Source of the DNA: Clostridium omnivorum
GTDB taxonomy: Bacteria; Bacillota; Clostridia; Clostridiales; Clostridiaceae
Direction of reading: 5' to 3'
DNA: 64,000 nucleotides
Assembly: GCF_026012015.1 (NCBI RefSeq)
Contig: NZ_BRXR01000001.1
Span: forward strand, 1,500,001 to 1,564,000
Positions 18,991 to 28,700 of this stretch are shown here, piece after piece (the first letter of the stretch is position 1; every line of letters starts with the position of its first letter). The notes below the pieces were generated by a model. It searched no databases. It saw nothing but the letters and a program-made list of their open reading frames with translations, and had not been told where the DNA came from. The position numbers and the translations under genes are program-made.

Positions 18991-19404
18991 TTATTTCTTA
19001 ATGATTTTTTTCTTATTTTTAAATTTCACCTTATAAAAGCCAATCTTAAATGGATATAATATAGTATTCATGAAAATTCTTGATATCTTTCCAATAGAAT
19101 TAAATATTCTATACTGTATTATCAAAAATATTTTACTTATAAATACCATATATATAAGTAAACCTATAGCAATAAACATGTAAGCATACATTCCAAGATG
19201 TGTGCTCTTGGTAAAAACTAAAAAAATGAATACTACTATTGCAGTAAAAATCCAAAATAAGGTATCTTCAATAAAAGTCACTACTTTATTTGGGTTTTTT
19301 AATCCCCTCATAATTCTATATAGATCAAATAATCCTCCCGTTATTACCCCTGCCAATAAACAAAAGAAAACTAGCCTTGCCTGTACACTAATTGGTAATA
19401 TCAT
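18991..19404 (-). CDS. yabQ: spore cortex biosynthesis protein YabQ
   Basis: A 137-residue membrane protein with about four hydrophobic segments and a strongly basic tail (KVKFKNKKKIIKK). The N-terminal QARLVFFCLLAGVITGGLFDLYRIMR pattern is typical of YabQ, which in B. subtilis is made under sigma-E in the mother cell, sits in the outer forespore membrane and is needed for cortex formation. It starts eight bases after the yabP stop codon, so the two are co-transcribed. Confidence 0.9.
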   Translation of the reverse strand: MILPISVQARLVFFCLLAGVITGGLFDLYRIMRGLKNPNKVVTFIEDTLFWIFTAIVVFIFLVFTKSTHLGMYAYMFIAIGLLIYMVFISKIFLIIQYRIFNSIGKISRIFMNTILYPFKIGFYKVKFKNKKKIIKK

Positions 19405-19412
19405 AATAACCT

Positions 19413-19706
19413 CTACTTAAATAATTTAGCGATTATGCTTTCTTTATCTTTTTTTGCCTCAGAACCCGTATAAACACAGGAATTAACGGTACCAATTATT
19501 ATTACTTCTCCATTTTGTACATCAAGCTTATTCATCTTAAGCCCCTCCCCCTTTACAGTTAAGGAACCTAGAAGTGTGTTTAGCATTATCTGATCCTCAT
19601 TAAAACTAATGACCTCTACTACTCCACTTAAGATAAGTCTCTTTCTGTTTTCAAGAGTTAAATTGGTTTTTTTATCTTCTATCCTTATTTCTTTTTTTAC
19701 TTCCAT
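19413..19706 (-). CDS. yabP: sporulation protein YabP
   Basis: A 97-residue soluble protein of the YabP/YqfC family. Marks are LTLENRKRLILSGVVEVISFNEDQI and the following LGSLTVKGEGLKMNKLDVQNGEVIIIG, a beta-rich repeat pattern. It is required for sporulation in B. subtilis as part of the sigma-E yabPQ operon. The start is the ATG after GGGAGG; an in-frame extension upstream lacks a ribosome site. Confidence 0.9.
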   Translation of the reverse strand: MEVKKEIRIEDKKTNLTLENRKRLILSGVVEVISFNEDQIMLNTLLGSLTVKGEGLKMNKLDVQNGEVIIIGTVNSCVYTGSEAKKDKESIIAKLFK

Positions 19707-19855
19707 GTTATCCTCCCTTGCATACATTTGTGTACATAAAGGATAAATATCTTTTATGTCCCCACTTGTAATTATTTATATGCAATGGAGCGTTTATATA
19801 TTACAAGATAGCCACCTCAAAGCTGGAGCAGTGTTTAAAACCTCACAGCCATTAC

Positions 19856-20122
19856 TTATTCTTCGTCTGTGTCTTCCTCACCAGCTAGAAGTTCATACAT
19901 AGCCTTAGCATCCTCTTTTCTTACGTGCTCAAGAGTGCTTGTTATTCTTGCTTGTAAACTTTTAGCAGCAAACTTTATTTCTATAATGTCCCCTTCTTTA
20001 ACTTCTGTTCCTGGTTTTGCAACTTTATTGTTAATAGACACTCTTCCAGTCTCACAAGCCTCTTTTGCAACTGTTCTTCTCTTTATAATTCTAGATACCT
20101 TTAAATATTTATCTAATCTCAT
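19856..20122 (-). CDS. rqcP: S4-domain RNA-binding protein RqcP (YlmH/Hsp15-like, formerly YabO)
   Basis: An 88-residue protein whose first 60 residues form an S4 domain (MRLDKYLKVSRIIKRRTVAK, then GRVSINNKVAKPGTEVKEGDIIEI). RqcP stabilises the P-site tRNA on stalled 50S subunits and helps RqcH add alanine tails in ribosome-associated quality control in B. subtilis. The gene lies between mazG/hup and yabP as in B. subtilis. Assignment to RqcP rather than general Hsp15 rests on length and context. Confidence 0.88.
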   Translation of the reverse strand: MRLDKYLKVSRIIKRRTVAKEACETGRVSINNKVAKPGTEVKEGDIIEIKFAAKSLQARITSTLEHVRKEDAKAMYELLAGEEDTDEE

Positions 20123-20170
20123 CTCTATCCCTCACTACAATAGATAATAATATCCGAATTTGGATAAATA

Positions 20171-20194
20171 AAAAAACCCAGATGGAAATCTAGG
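20171..20194 (-). terminator. intrinsic terminator of hup
   Basis: 7-bp stem (CCTAGAT / ATCTGGG on the minus strand, one G-T pair) with a 4-nt loop followed by seven T. Confidence 0.7.
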
Positions 20195-20210
20195 CTTTTT
20201 ATTGAAAAAG

Positions 20211-20489
20211 TTATTTGTTGTCTACCTTTTCCTTGAATTCTTTTCCTGCTTTGAAAACTGGAACTACTGAAGCTGGAATGTTTATTTCTTCTTTAGTTCT
20301 TGGGTTTCTTCCAACTCTTGCAGCTCTTTCTCTAGTTTCGAAAGTTCCAAATCCAACTAATTGAACTTTTTCTCCTTTAACTAAAGCTTCTTGAACGCTT
20401 TCTATGAATCCTTTTAAAGCTGTTTCTGCATCTTTCTTAGTTAATCCACTTTTCTCTGCTATGCTTGTTATTAATTCTGCTTTGTTCAC
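20211..20489 (-). CDS. hup: HU-family DNA-binding protein
   Basis: A 92-residue histone-like dimeric protein that bends DNA and compacts the nucleoid. It has the N-terminal MNKAELITSIAEKSGLTKKDAE helices and the HU signature GFGTFETRERAARVGRNPRT, with the DNA-minor-groove arm around residues 55-75. The start is a GTG after a GGGGT site. The gene has a long, partly folded leader that could affect translation. The hup-mazG-rqcP order is common in clostridia. Confidence 0.96.
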   Translation of the reverse strand: MNKAELITSIAEKSGLTKKDAETALKGFIESVQEALVKGEKVQLVGFGTFETRERAARVGRNPRTKEEINIPASVVPVFKAGKEFKEKVDNK

Positions 20490-20509
20490 TTTTGTACCCC
20501 GGTATCAAA

Positions 20510-20590
20510 ATCATAGATTAAACTATGATATTTATCTTATGGGCCTTTAAGATATGGCTTATCACCATCAACCAGGTTTTTTCACCTCCT
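20510..20590 (-). promoter_or_regulatory. folded leader of hup with a possible 16-codon upstream ORF
   Basis: The minus-strand leader carries GGAGGT (20584-20589), then an ATG at 20568 opening 16 codons that end at 20518. Two hairpins lie in this stretch: TATCTTA / TAAGATA (20533-20554) and ATCATAG / CTATGAT (20510-20529); the uORF stop falls in the loop of the second. The SD-ATG distance of 15 bases is long. Possible roles are translation control of HU or a chance structure. Confidence 0.35.
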
Positions 20591-20741
20591 AAAAAACTAA
20601 ATTATTTTACAGCCCATTTTTTTATTGGTTATTTAATAAATTGGATTTATTTATAATTATAACCATATACTACACTGTTAGTCTAGTAATTTCTACTATA
20701 TTCTTCATAAGTTTAAAAAATCCTTCTTTTTAGGCTATTTT

Positions 20742-22187
20742 TTATAACCTTTTTGCTTCCTCCCAGAACTCATCCATCTGTTCCAGGGTCATTTCTTGAA
20801 GTTTAAGACTTTTTTGGGAAGCCTTATCTTCTATGTATTGAAAGCGATTAATAAACTTCTCTATAGTATAATTTAATGCAAACTCAGGGTCAATGTCAAG
20901 GAATCTTGATACATTTACGGTAGAAAATATCAAATCCCCTACTTCTTCTTGTATTTTTGCCCTATTATTGCCTTTATATACATTCTTTACTTCCTCTAAT
21001 TCCTCAATTATCTTATCCATAGCTGCTTCTACATTATCCCAATCAAAGCCAACCTTCTTAGCCTTTGCCTGAACCTTTTCTGCTCTTGTTAGGGCTGGTA
21101 GACTTCTCGCAATAGCTTTTAATTCTTCAGTATAGGTTTTAAGCCCTTTTTCTTTCTTTTTTATCTCTTCCCAATTACTTAATACTTGCTCTGAAGTATT
21201 GGCAATTGCATTTCCAAAGATATGAGGGTGTCTTTCGATCATTTTATTGCATATTCCCTCTGTTATATCATAAATATCAAAATAGCCTTCTTCCTTACCT
21301 ATTCTTGCATGGAAAACTACTTGAAGCAATACGTCACCAAGTTCTTCAATAATTTTATCGTCATCCTGTTCATCTATTGCTTCAACTACCTCATAGCATT
21401 CCTCTACAAGGTACCTCCTTAAGGTTTCGTGAGTTTGCTCTCTATCCCACGGACACCCATCTTCACCTCTTAAAGTGTCCATTATTTCCACTAAATCATG
21501 AAAATCTCTTACATTATTTAAATCTTTAGGAATATATACGGAAGTAAGATAATCGATATCCTCCTGTCTATCAAGTTCATATAAAGGAATTTTTCTAACA
21601 CTCTCTAGATCCTTAACTCCTGCGGCTCTTACAAAATATATTTCCATATCGTCTCTATAGTACTCTGAAAGAGCAAGCTTAACTTCTGAAGCTATAAACT
21701 TATCATAAACTTGAGTAATAACAGTTCCAATTCTTTTATCTAACACTTGATTTTTTATATCAAATGCATCTACTATCTTTATTCCTTCTACTGGATCGAT
21801 CTTTAATGCCTCCATCATTGCATCTACGAAGCTAACTGCTGGTAATATATTAAGATCAATGTTTTTTTCCTCACAGCGTTTTATTAATATATTAACTGAT
21901 TTCTCCGCCACTAGAGGATGCCCTGGTACAGCGTAAATTAAATTTTCATATTTATCATGTTTTTCAATCAAGTCCTCTACAATAGCATTGTATACCTGAT
22001 CAAAACTATCAAGTGTATCATATTTTTCATCATAGGTTTCAAATTCAATACCTAAGCTCTTAATATACTCAATATTAGGATGCTTATAAGTTCTTAAATA
22101 AACCTTGCTGCCTTCCCTTAAAGCCTCTACTGCTCCCATTGTTAGTGCGTCCTTAGAACCAGGTCCAAGCCCTATTACTTTTATCAT
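20742..22187 (-). CDS. mazG: bifunctional tetrapyrrole-methylase-like / MazG nucleotide pyrophosphohydrolase (YabN type)
   Basis: A 481-residue fusion. Residues 1 to about 220 look like a SAM-dependent tetrapyrrole methylase (MIKVIGLGPGSKDALTMGA, YAVPGHPLVAEKS), and the rest is a tandem MazG module with EECYEVVEAID and EELGDVLLQVVFHARI in the first and EEVGDLIFSTVNVSRF in the second repeat, which bind Mg and hydrolyse NTPs to NMP and PPi. The same fusion, YabN, follows yabM in B. subtilis. It begins 12 bases after spoVB, so co-transcription is likely. Confidence 0.93.
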   Translation of the reverse strand: MIKVIGLGPGSKDALTMGAVEALREGSKVYLRTYKHPNIEYIKSLGIEFETYDEKYDTLDSFDQVYNAIVEDLIEKHDKYENLIYAVPGHPLVAEKSVNILIKRCEEKNIDLNILPAVSFVDAMMEALKIDPVEGIKIVDAFDIKNQVLDKRIGTVITQVYDKFIASEVKLALSEYYRDDMEIYFVRAAGVKDLESVRKIPLYELDRQEDIDYLTSVYIPKDLNNVRDFHDLVEIMDTLRGEDGCPWDREQTHETLRRYLVEECYEVVEAIDEQDDDKIIEELGDVLLQVVFHARIGKEEGYFDIYDITEGICNKMIERHPHIFGNAIANTSEQVLSNWEEIKKKEKGLKTYTEELKAIARSLPALTRAEKVQAKAKKVGFDWDNVEAAMDKIIEELEEVKNVYKGNNRAKIQEEVGDLIFSTVNVSRFLDIDPEFALNYTIEKFINRFQYIEDKASQKSLKLQEMTLEQMDEFWEEAKRL

Positions 22188-22199
22188 GTGCTGTTCTCC

Positions 22200-23735
22200 T
22201 TACTTTCTTAAAAATCTTTTCTTTATGTAGCTATATTTAAACACTCCTAGTAATAAAATTAATAATCCATATACCAATGCCCCTCCCAGAACAGAAACCA
22301 CACAGGAAATTGCATTGCTTACTGTATAATTATAGACATTCATATAAATAAATACAACCGCAATTATCATTAAACATGAAGCTAAGGTTGGTTTTATAAT
22401 CACATCAAAATAATCCAAAGATATTTTTAAGTTTTTCTTCATAATCCAAATATTTAGTAAAGCTGCGACTATATACCCACAAATACTTCCTACTACCGCA
22501 CCATATATATTTACACCTGGAATAGGCACTAGTACAAAATTTATTATTACCTTTACCAAACAGCCTATACCAAGATTTATAACTGGAGTTATATATTTCC
22601 CCATACCCTGCATAATAGCTGTACTAGTTTGGGCCAAAACTATAAAAGGTATTGTTAGAGCCAAATATTGAAGTATTTTGTATCCTGCAGCATGTCCTGG
22701 AAAAATTAAATTCACTATAGGCATGGCCATAAAATAAAGTCCCAGCGTAGATGGTATGGCAATTACCATTGACAGCTTCATTGCCATATCTACCTTACCA
22801 ATAAGCTCTCTTCTTCTATTTAATAAATGTGCTTCTGCAATCATGGGAACCAAAGAAGTGCATAGGGCCATGGACAAGGTCAGCGGAACACTAACTAATA
22901 CAAAGGCCTTTCCAGTAAGTTGTCCATATAAAGTTGTAGCTTCTGAATAGTTAAAGCCTGCTTGTAAAAGCTTTTGAGGAACTAATATAGAATCTATAAG
23001 ACTCATTATAGTCCCCACTGTAGCACCTAGTGAAATAGGAATTGCTGTATATAATAGTTTTGTAAGAATAATTCTATCCTCTCCTGACTTCCTCACTTTA
23101 AATTCTTTTCTTACCTTAAAATATCTACTTATAAGATATATCCCTGCCAATATTCCACCAGCAGCAGCTCCAAAAGCAGCCCCTCCTGCTGAATATTCTA
23201 TACCTTTAGGGAGGAGGATAAAGGCAAGTCCAACTCCTACGCAAACTCTTCCAAGCTGCTCAATGATTTGTGATACAGCAGTTGGATACATATTTTGAAG
23301 GCCTTGAAAGAAGCCCCTAAATGCACTCATCATAGATATCACTATAGGTGCTGTTGAGATACCTAAAAGAGAATAATAGGCCTTATAATCCCACTTAAAA
23401 AATGCTATGAGCTGATTTGAAAATGCTAAAAGTACAGCTGTAAAGCCGCCACCAAGTATAACCATAAGCAGCATTGCCTTTTTTAATACAACTATGCTGC
23501 CATCCTTATCACCTACAGCCACTTTTTCAGATACCATTTTAGAAACAGCTACTGGAATACCGGATGCTATAGCTATAAAAAAAGTGTATAGTGGATAAGA
23601 CATTTGATAGTAGCCTATCCCTTCATCTCCTATGAGCATTATAAGCGGCCATCTAAAAAAGAAACCCAAGAACTTGGCCACAATTCCTGCAATACCTAAA
23701 ATAAAAGTACCCTTGATCAATGATTGTTTTTTCAT
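22200..23735 (-). CDS. spoVB: MOP-superfamily polysaccharide/lipid flippase, SpoVB/YabM type
   Basis: A 511-residue integral membrane protein with about 14 hydrophobic helices across its whole length and an N-terminal KGTFILGIAGIVAKFLGFFFRWPL motif typical of the SpoVB branch of the MATE/MviN-like flippases. Such proteins move lipid-linked cell-wall precursors; SpoVB itself is needed for spore cortex. Position between spoVT and mazG corresponds to B. subtilis yabM, so the symbol spoVB is a family label and the exact orthology is uncertain. Confidence 0.85.
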   Translation of the reverse strand: MKKQSLIKGTFILGIAGIVAKFLGFFFRWPLIMLIGDEGIGYYQMSYPLYTFFIAIASGIPVAVSKMVSEKVAVGDKDGSIVVLKKAMLLMVILGGGFTAVLLAFSNQLIAFFKWDYKAYYSLLGISTAPIVISMMSAFRGFFQGLQNMYPTAVSQIIEQLGRVCVGVGLAFILLPKGIEYSAGGAAFGAAAGGILAGIYLISRYFKVRKEFKVRKSGEDRIILTKLLYTAIPISLGATVGTIMSLIDSILVPQKLLQAGFNYSEATTLYGQLTGKAFVLVSVPLTLSMALCTSLVPMIAEAHLLNRRRELIGKVDMAMKLSMVIAIPSTLGLYFMAMPIVNLIFPGHAAGYKILQYLALTIPFIVLAQTSTAIMQGMGKYITPVINLGIGCLVKVIINFVLVPIPGVNIYGAVVGSICGYIVAALLNIWIMKKNLKISLDYFDVIIKPTLASCLMIIAVVFIYMNVYNYTVSNAISCVVSVLGGALVYGLLILLLGVFKYSYIKKRFLRK

Positions 23736-23938
23736 TTATTTCCCCCTCCACCCAGTCACTAAGCAATTTATCTATTTCCCAATAGTAATTTGTCCATTAA
23801 GGCCCACTAGGAACCTTAATGCCTAAATTACTCCATCAAATTATAAATATTTATATTCCAAAAATATTATTACTTTTTTCCATTGAACTTGAATATTTTA
23901 TTTAGATATTGTCAAGAATTGAAGTTGAGCAAAAAACA

Positions 23939-23959
23939 AATGGCAGACATGCTGCCATT
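23939..23959 (-). terminator. intrinsic terminator of spoVT
   Basis: Perfect 8-bp stem (AATGGCAG / CTGCCATT) with a 5-nt loop followed by TGTTTTTTGC on the minus strand. Confidence 0.7.
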
Positions 23960-23971
23960 AGCGTTCTGCCA

Positions 23972-24526
23972 CTATTGTTCCATTTGCTTGCCCAAGAAGG
24001 CTGATGCAGTTTCGGCTAATTTTAACTCTAGTTCTCCGAGCTTTTCTCCTGACTGCTTAGCTAGTATTATTACAGCCCCAATTGCATCTCCTTCTGATAC
24101 TATAGGAGAAATTATTTGGGCATTGTATTTTGTTTCAGCTTCTTCATCATCATAAAGGGCTAATACTTTATTTCCACCTTCTCCAAGCATTACTGTTTTC
24201 CTGTCTTCCATTGCTCTTTCAAGTTCGTTGCTTATCTTCTTTTCTAAGTAATCTTTTTTTGGTGCTCCACTTGCTGAAATAATAGCATCCTTATCAGCTA
24301 TAAGCACTATATGTCCTATTGATTGTTGAAGTGACTCTGCATATTCCTTTGAAAAATCGCTTAACTCACCAATTGGTGAATATTTTTTGAGGATAACTCC
24401 ACCTTCTCTATCAGTGAATATTTCTAATGGATCCCCTTCTCTTATTCTCAAAGTTCTTCTTATCTCTTTAGGAATAACTACTCTTCCTAGATCGTCTATA
24501 CGTCTAACTATACCAGTAGCTTTCAT
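23972..24526 (-). CDS. spoVT: stage V sporulation protein T, AbrB-type transcription regulator
   Basis: A 184-residue regulator of late forespore (sigma-G) genes. Residues 1-50 are the AbrB swapped-hairpin DNA-binding domain (GIVRRIDDLGRVVIPKEIRRTL, REGDPLEIF); the C-terminal part from about 60 is a GAF-like ligand domain. Length matches the 178-residue B. subtilis protein. A sigma-G-like promoter lies just upstream, consistent with forespore expression. Confidence 0.96.
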   Translation of the reverse strand: MKATGIVRRIDDLGRVVIPKEIRRTLRIREGDPLEIFTDREGGVILKKYSPIGELSDFSKEYAESLQQSIGHIVLIADKDAIISASGAPKKDYLEKKISNELERAMEDRKTVMLGEGGNKVLALYDDEEAETKYNAQIISPIVSEGDAIGAVIILAKQSGEKLGELELKLAETASAFLGKQMEQ

Positions 24527-24582
24527 TTATAACTTACCTCCTATAATTTAGAATAAAAATATATAAAACTTAGTTGTATTAT

Positions 24583-24612
24583 TATTATCTTTCCAAATGT
24601 GAAATTTATACA
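24583..24612 (-). promoter_or_regulatory. candidate sigma-G promoter of spoVT
   Basis: Minus strand TGTATA, 17-bp spacer, GATAATA, close to the sigma-G consensus TGMATA-n17-CATAMTA. B. subtilis spoVT is transcribed by sigma-G, which supports the reading. Confidence 0.45.
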
Positions 24613-24633
24613 CAGTTATACTTAAAATTAAAA

Positions 24634-24655
24634 GACGATGCCATAAGACACCGCC
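24634..24655 (-). terminator. intrinsic terminator of prsA
   Basis: 9-bp stem with three G-T pairs (GGCGGTGTC / GGCATCGTC) and a 4-nt loop, followed by TTTTAATTTT on the minus strand. Confidence 0.65.
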
Positions 24656-24667
24656 TTTATTATTATT

Positions 24668-25666
24668 TTACATATTCTTTTCGTAATACTTTACATTTGC
24701 ATCTTTCTTCCATTGTTCAATAGTATCATTAACTTTCTTTTGCTTTTCTGAAGTTAATAAATTGTTTCTTATATCTTCCTTAACAGTTTCAAACTTTTTA
24801 ACTGGATACTCTTCTTTCTTTATGTCCTTTATAACATGCCATCCAAAGGAAGTTTGAACAGGTTGAGATATAGTTCCTTCTGGAACAGCAATGGCAGCAG
24901 TCATAAAGGTCTTATCATAGTTAGCATCATTGTATTCAATAAATCCTAAGTCTCCACCGCTTTCCTTAGCAGCTGGCTCAGTTGATACTTCCTTTGCTAC
25001 CTTTGCAAAATCTTCACCCTTATCTAATCTTTCTTTTACTTTCTTAGCTTCATCTTCAGTTTTTAGAAGTATGTGGGCAACGTGAATTCTATTTGGCTTT
25101 TCGGTAAATTCAGTTTGATTTTGGTCATAGTACTCTTTACACTTAGCATCATCAACTTTAACGTCTTTTGTTATATCATCAGTTACTTTTCCAATTATAA
25201 CATTATCTTTTATATATGCTTTTAAAGACTCTTCAGTATAACCAGCTTGCTTTAAGGCATCCTTAAATTTAGTTTCGTCGTTATAAGCCTTTTTAATATC
25301 GTCATACTGCTTATTTATTTCTTCAGTTAGCTTTGCCTGTTCAGGTACAAGTTTCTTTTCTTGAGCCTTTTGCAGAACAATCTGTTGAGCTATCATTGAA
25401 TCTAAAACTTGTTTCTTTTGCTGATCAAGTAATTGTTTTGCTTGATCATTTGTTGCATAATTATCACCATATTGAGCCTTTAATTGGGTAATAACTGGAG
25501 CCATTTTCTCATCCAATTGAGCCTTTGTTATAGTTACTTTACCAAACTTAGCTACAGGGCTCTTTTTTATAGCTTCTGGTGTCTTAGACACCATATTGCA
25601 TCCAACTGCAGAAATAGTAAAAACTGCTACAGCTGCTGCCATCATAAGTTTTCTTACGTTTTTCAC
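24668..25666 (-). CDS. prsA: PrsA-like peptidyl-prolyl cis-trans isomerase lipoprotein
   Basis: Extracytoplasmic foldase. The 332-residue protein begins with a lipoprotein signal (MKNVRKLMMAAAVAVFTISAVGC), giving a lipidated cysteine near residue 23. It has a SurA-like N-terminal helical region and a parvulin domain at about residues 195-295 (HVAHILLKTEDEAKKV, GGDLGFIEYND, FGWHVIKD). The start is a GTG after GGGGG; the longer frame upstream lacks a ribosome site. It is followed by its own terminator and preceded by mfd, a common clostridial arrangement. Confidence 0.93.
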   Translation of the reverse strand: MKNVRKLMMAAAVAVFTISAVGCNMVSKTPEAIKKSPVAKFGKVTITKAQLDEKMAPVITQLKAQYGDNYATNDQAKQLLDQQKKQVLDSMIAQQIVLQKAQEKKLVPEQAKLTEEINKQYDDIKKAYNDETKFKDALKQAGYTEESLKAYIKDNVIIGKVTDDITKDVKVDDAKCKEYYDQNQTEFTEKPNRIHVAHILLKTEDEAKKVKERLDKGEDFAKVAKEVSTEPAAKESGGDLGFIEYNDANYDKTFMTAAIAVPEGTISQPVQTSFGWHVIKDIKKEEYPVKKFETVKEDIRNNLLTSEKQKKVNDTIEQWKKDANVKYYEKNM

Positions 25667-25747
25667 TCTAATTCCCCCACTCTTTATTATCGTATTATTT
25701 ATTATAATGTTTTTTTTTACACAATACAAATTAATTTTATCATAAAC

Positions 25748-28700
25748 TTAGTTTATTTCAACCACACTTGTAAACTTTTCCAATAATTCCTTTAAATTTG
25801 AAATCAGCTCCTCCTTCTTTATGGTATCAATCTTGTATAGAAGCAAAGGCTTTATATCATTTTTAAAAGCCATTTTTCTATTATAATTTTTTATTATATA
25901 GTCTACCAGCTTTTTATCAAAACTATCCTTAGATTCAAATGTAAATATAATTTCATTACCTTTTTCCTTTATTTCCTCAATTCCAATTGCTCTTCCTAAA
26001 CTCCTTATATAGGAAATATTCATAAGATTATACACCGATTGAGGAATATCTGAATATCTATCTTCAATTTCCTCAATAACATCCATCATATCGTCATAAG
26101 AGCCTATTGCAGCTATTTTCTTGTATATTTCTATCTTTTGAACCTCATCGCTAATATAGTCAGCTGGAATATAAGCATCAACTTTTATTTCTACAGTAGT
26201 TTCTATTGGTTCCTTTTCAATGTCACCTCTTATTAATCTGACGGTGTCCTCTAACATTCTGCAATATAGATCATATCCTATAGCAGCCATATGTCCGTGC
26301 TGTGCAGAGCCCATCATATTTCCTGCTCCTCTAATCTCCAAGTCCTTCATTGCGATTTTAAAGCCTGAACCAAGCTCTGTAAACTCCTTTATTGCCTTAA
26401 GTCTCTTTTCAGCAACTTCAGTTAACACTTTATCCTTTTTATAAGTTAAATAGGCATATGCTATTCTATTAGAACGGCCTACTCTTCCACGAAGCTGATA
26501 AAGCTGAGATAATCCCATTTTATCTGCATCACATATTATTATTGTATTAACATTAGGTATGTCCATTCCAGTTTCTATAATTGTTGTACAGAGCAATATA
26601 TCGTAATTATGCTTCATATAATCCACTACTACAGTTTCTAATTCTCTTTCTGTCATTTGGCCATGAGCTATTGCTATTCTTGACTCTGGAACCAATTTTG
26701 AAAGATAAGCTGCCATATCCTTTATGGATTCTACTCGGTTATAAACAAAATAAATTTGCCCGCCCCGATTTAGTTCCCTCATAATAGCATCCCTAATTAA
26801 TTGATCATTAAACTCTACAACATAAGTCTGTATAGGATACCTTTCCTCTGGAGGAGTTTCAATTACACTTATATCCCTTACCCCTACTAATGACATGTGT
26901 AAGGTTCTAGGAATCGGCGTAGCAGTTAATGTAAGTACATCTACATTTTTCTTAAACTCTTTTATTTTTTCTTTGTGAGTTACGCCAAATCGCTGTTCTT
27001 CATCTATTATTAAAAGTCCTAAATCTTTAAACTGTAAGTCCTTTTGCAGAATTCTATGAGTGCCTATTAAAATATCTACATTGCCTTCTTTTAAGGCCTT
27101 CAAGGTTGCTTTTTGCTGTGCTGAAGTCCTGAATCTGCTTATCATATCTATTTTTACAGGAAAATCTGAGAATCTCTGCATCATGTTATTATAATGCTGT
27201 TCTGCTAAAATTGTTGTAGGTACCAAAAGGGCAACCTGTTTGCCATCCATTACAGCTTTAAATGCAGCTCTTATAGCAACTTCAGTCTTTCCATAGCCTA
27301 CATCGCCACAAAGAAGTCTATCCATAGGCTTATAAGATTCCATATCTTTCTTTATTTCTTCTATTGCACTAAGCTGATCTGGTGTTTCCTCATAAGGAAA
27401 CTCTTCTTCAAATTGTTTTTGCCATACAGTATCCTTATTAAATTTATGGCCTCTAAGGGTTGCTCTTGCAGCATAGAGTTTCATTAAATCCTCAGCAATA
27501 TCTGCTATTGACTTTTTAACTTTACTCTTAGCTTTTGCCCATTCATTTCCGCCTAGCTTACTTACCTTTGGTTCTTTACCTTCAGTACCTATATATTTTT
27601 GAACCAAATCTAATTGATCTACAGGAACATAAAGCTTATCACCTGAAGCATAGCTTAGCTCAAGATAATCCTTTTTATGTCCATCTAGCTCCAGCTGCCT
27701 TACTCCTTTAAATACCCCTATACCGTGATTTGTGTGAACCACATAATCACCTGGCTTTAATTCAGTAAAGCTTTTAATTTTCCCTACACCCTTTTTAGGT
27801 GTTTTATTTATTTTTCTCTTGGATTCACCAAATACTTCCTTATCTGAAATTACACATAACCTTAAATCCGGATATTCAAAACCTTTGAGCTGATTTCCAA
27901 AGGTTATTGCAACCTGACCATTTTGTAAATCATTTAGCACATCACTATAAATACTTTCAATTCCCCTATCCTTTAGGGTGCTGACCAATCTTTCACCCCT
28001 TGGCCTTGTACCTGAAAGTATTATAGTTCTAAAACCTCTAGCCTTTTTATCCTTAATATCTTCAATAAGCAAATCTAGTTGTCCATGATAGTTATGCAAT
28101 GTAATTTGCGAAAAGGACACTATTGACCTTGGAGGCAATACCGCATTGGACTTAGGTATCATAGTTAAAGTTAAAACATCACTTAAACTAAGTCTCTCCA
28201 TTATTACTTCCTTTTCAATTAAAAGCTTTCCTTGTTTAGGAAGTATATTTCCCCTTTGCAGGAAGCCTTTATAATTTTCTTCAAATTCAAAATAAACGCT
28301 ATCCAGTTTACCTTTACATCTTTGAGCATCATCTATTATTATAAATGCATCAGCCATGTAGTCTAAAAAGCTGGAGGTTGTTTTGTAAAAGTACGGAAGA
28401 AAACTATCTATAGTTTCAAAGGTCCAATTATTTTTTAAAGACTCTAGGTTTGTATTTATAGCAGCTGTTATTCTATCAATGGTTTCTTTATCTTTTTTTC
28501 TGTTAAGACCATCCAATACAGATTTTAAATCTTTTTCAATATCTGAAATGGCATTTTCCATGCTTTCCTTATTAAAAATCATTTCTTTTGCAGGAAATAT
28601 TTCTACAAATTTAACCTTCTCTATGCTTCTTTGAGATTCAGTATTAAAACTTCTTACAGAATCAACTTCATCACCAAAAAGCTCTATTCTGTAGGGCACA

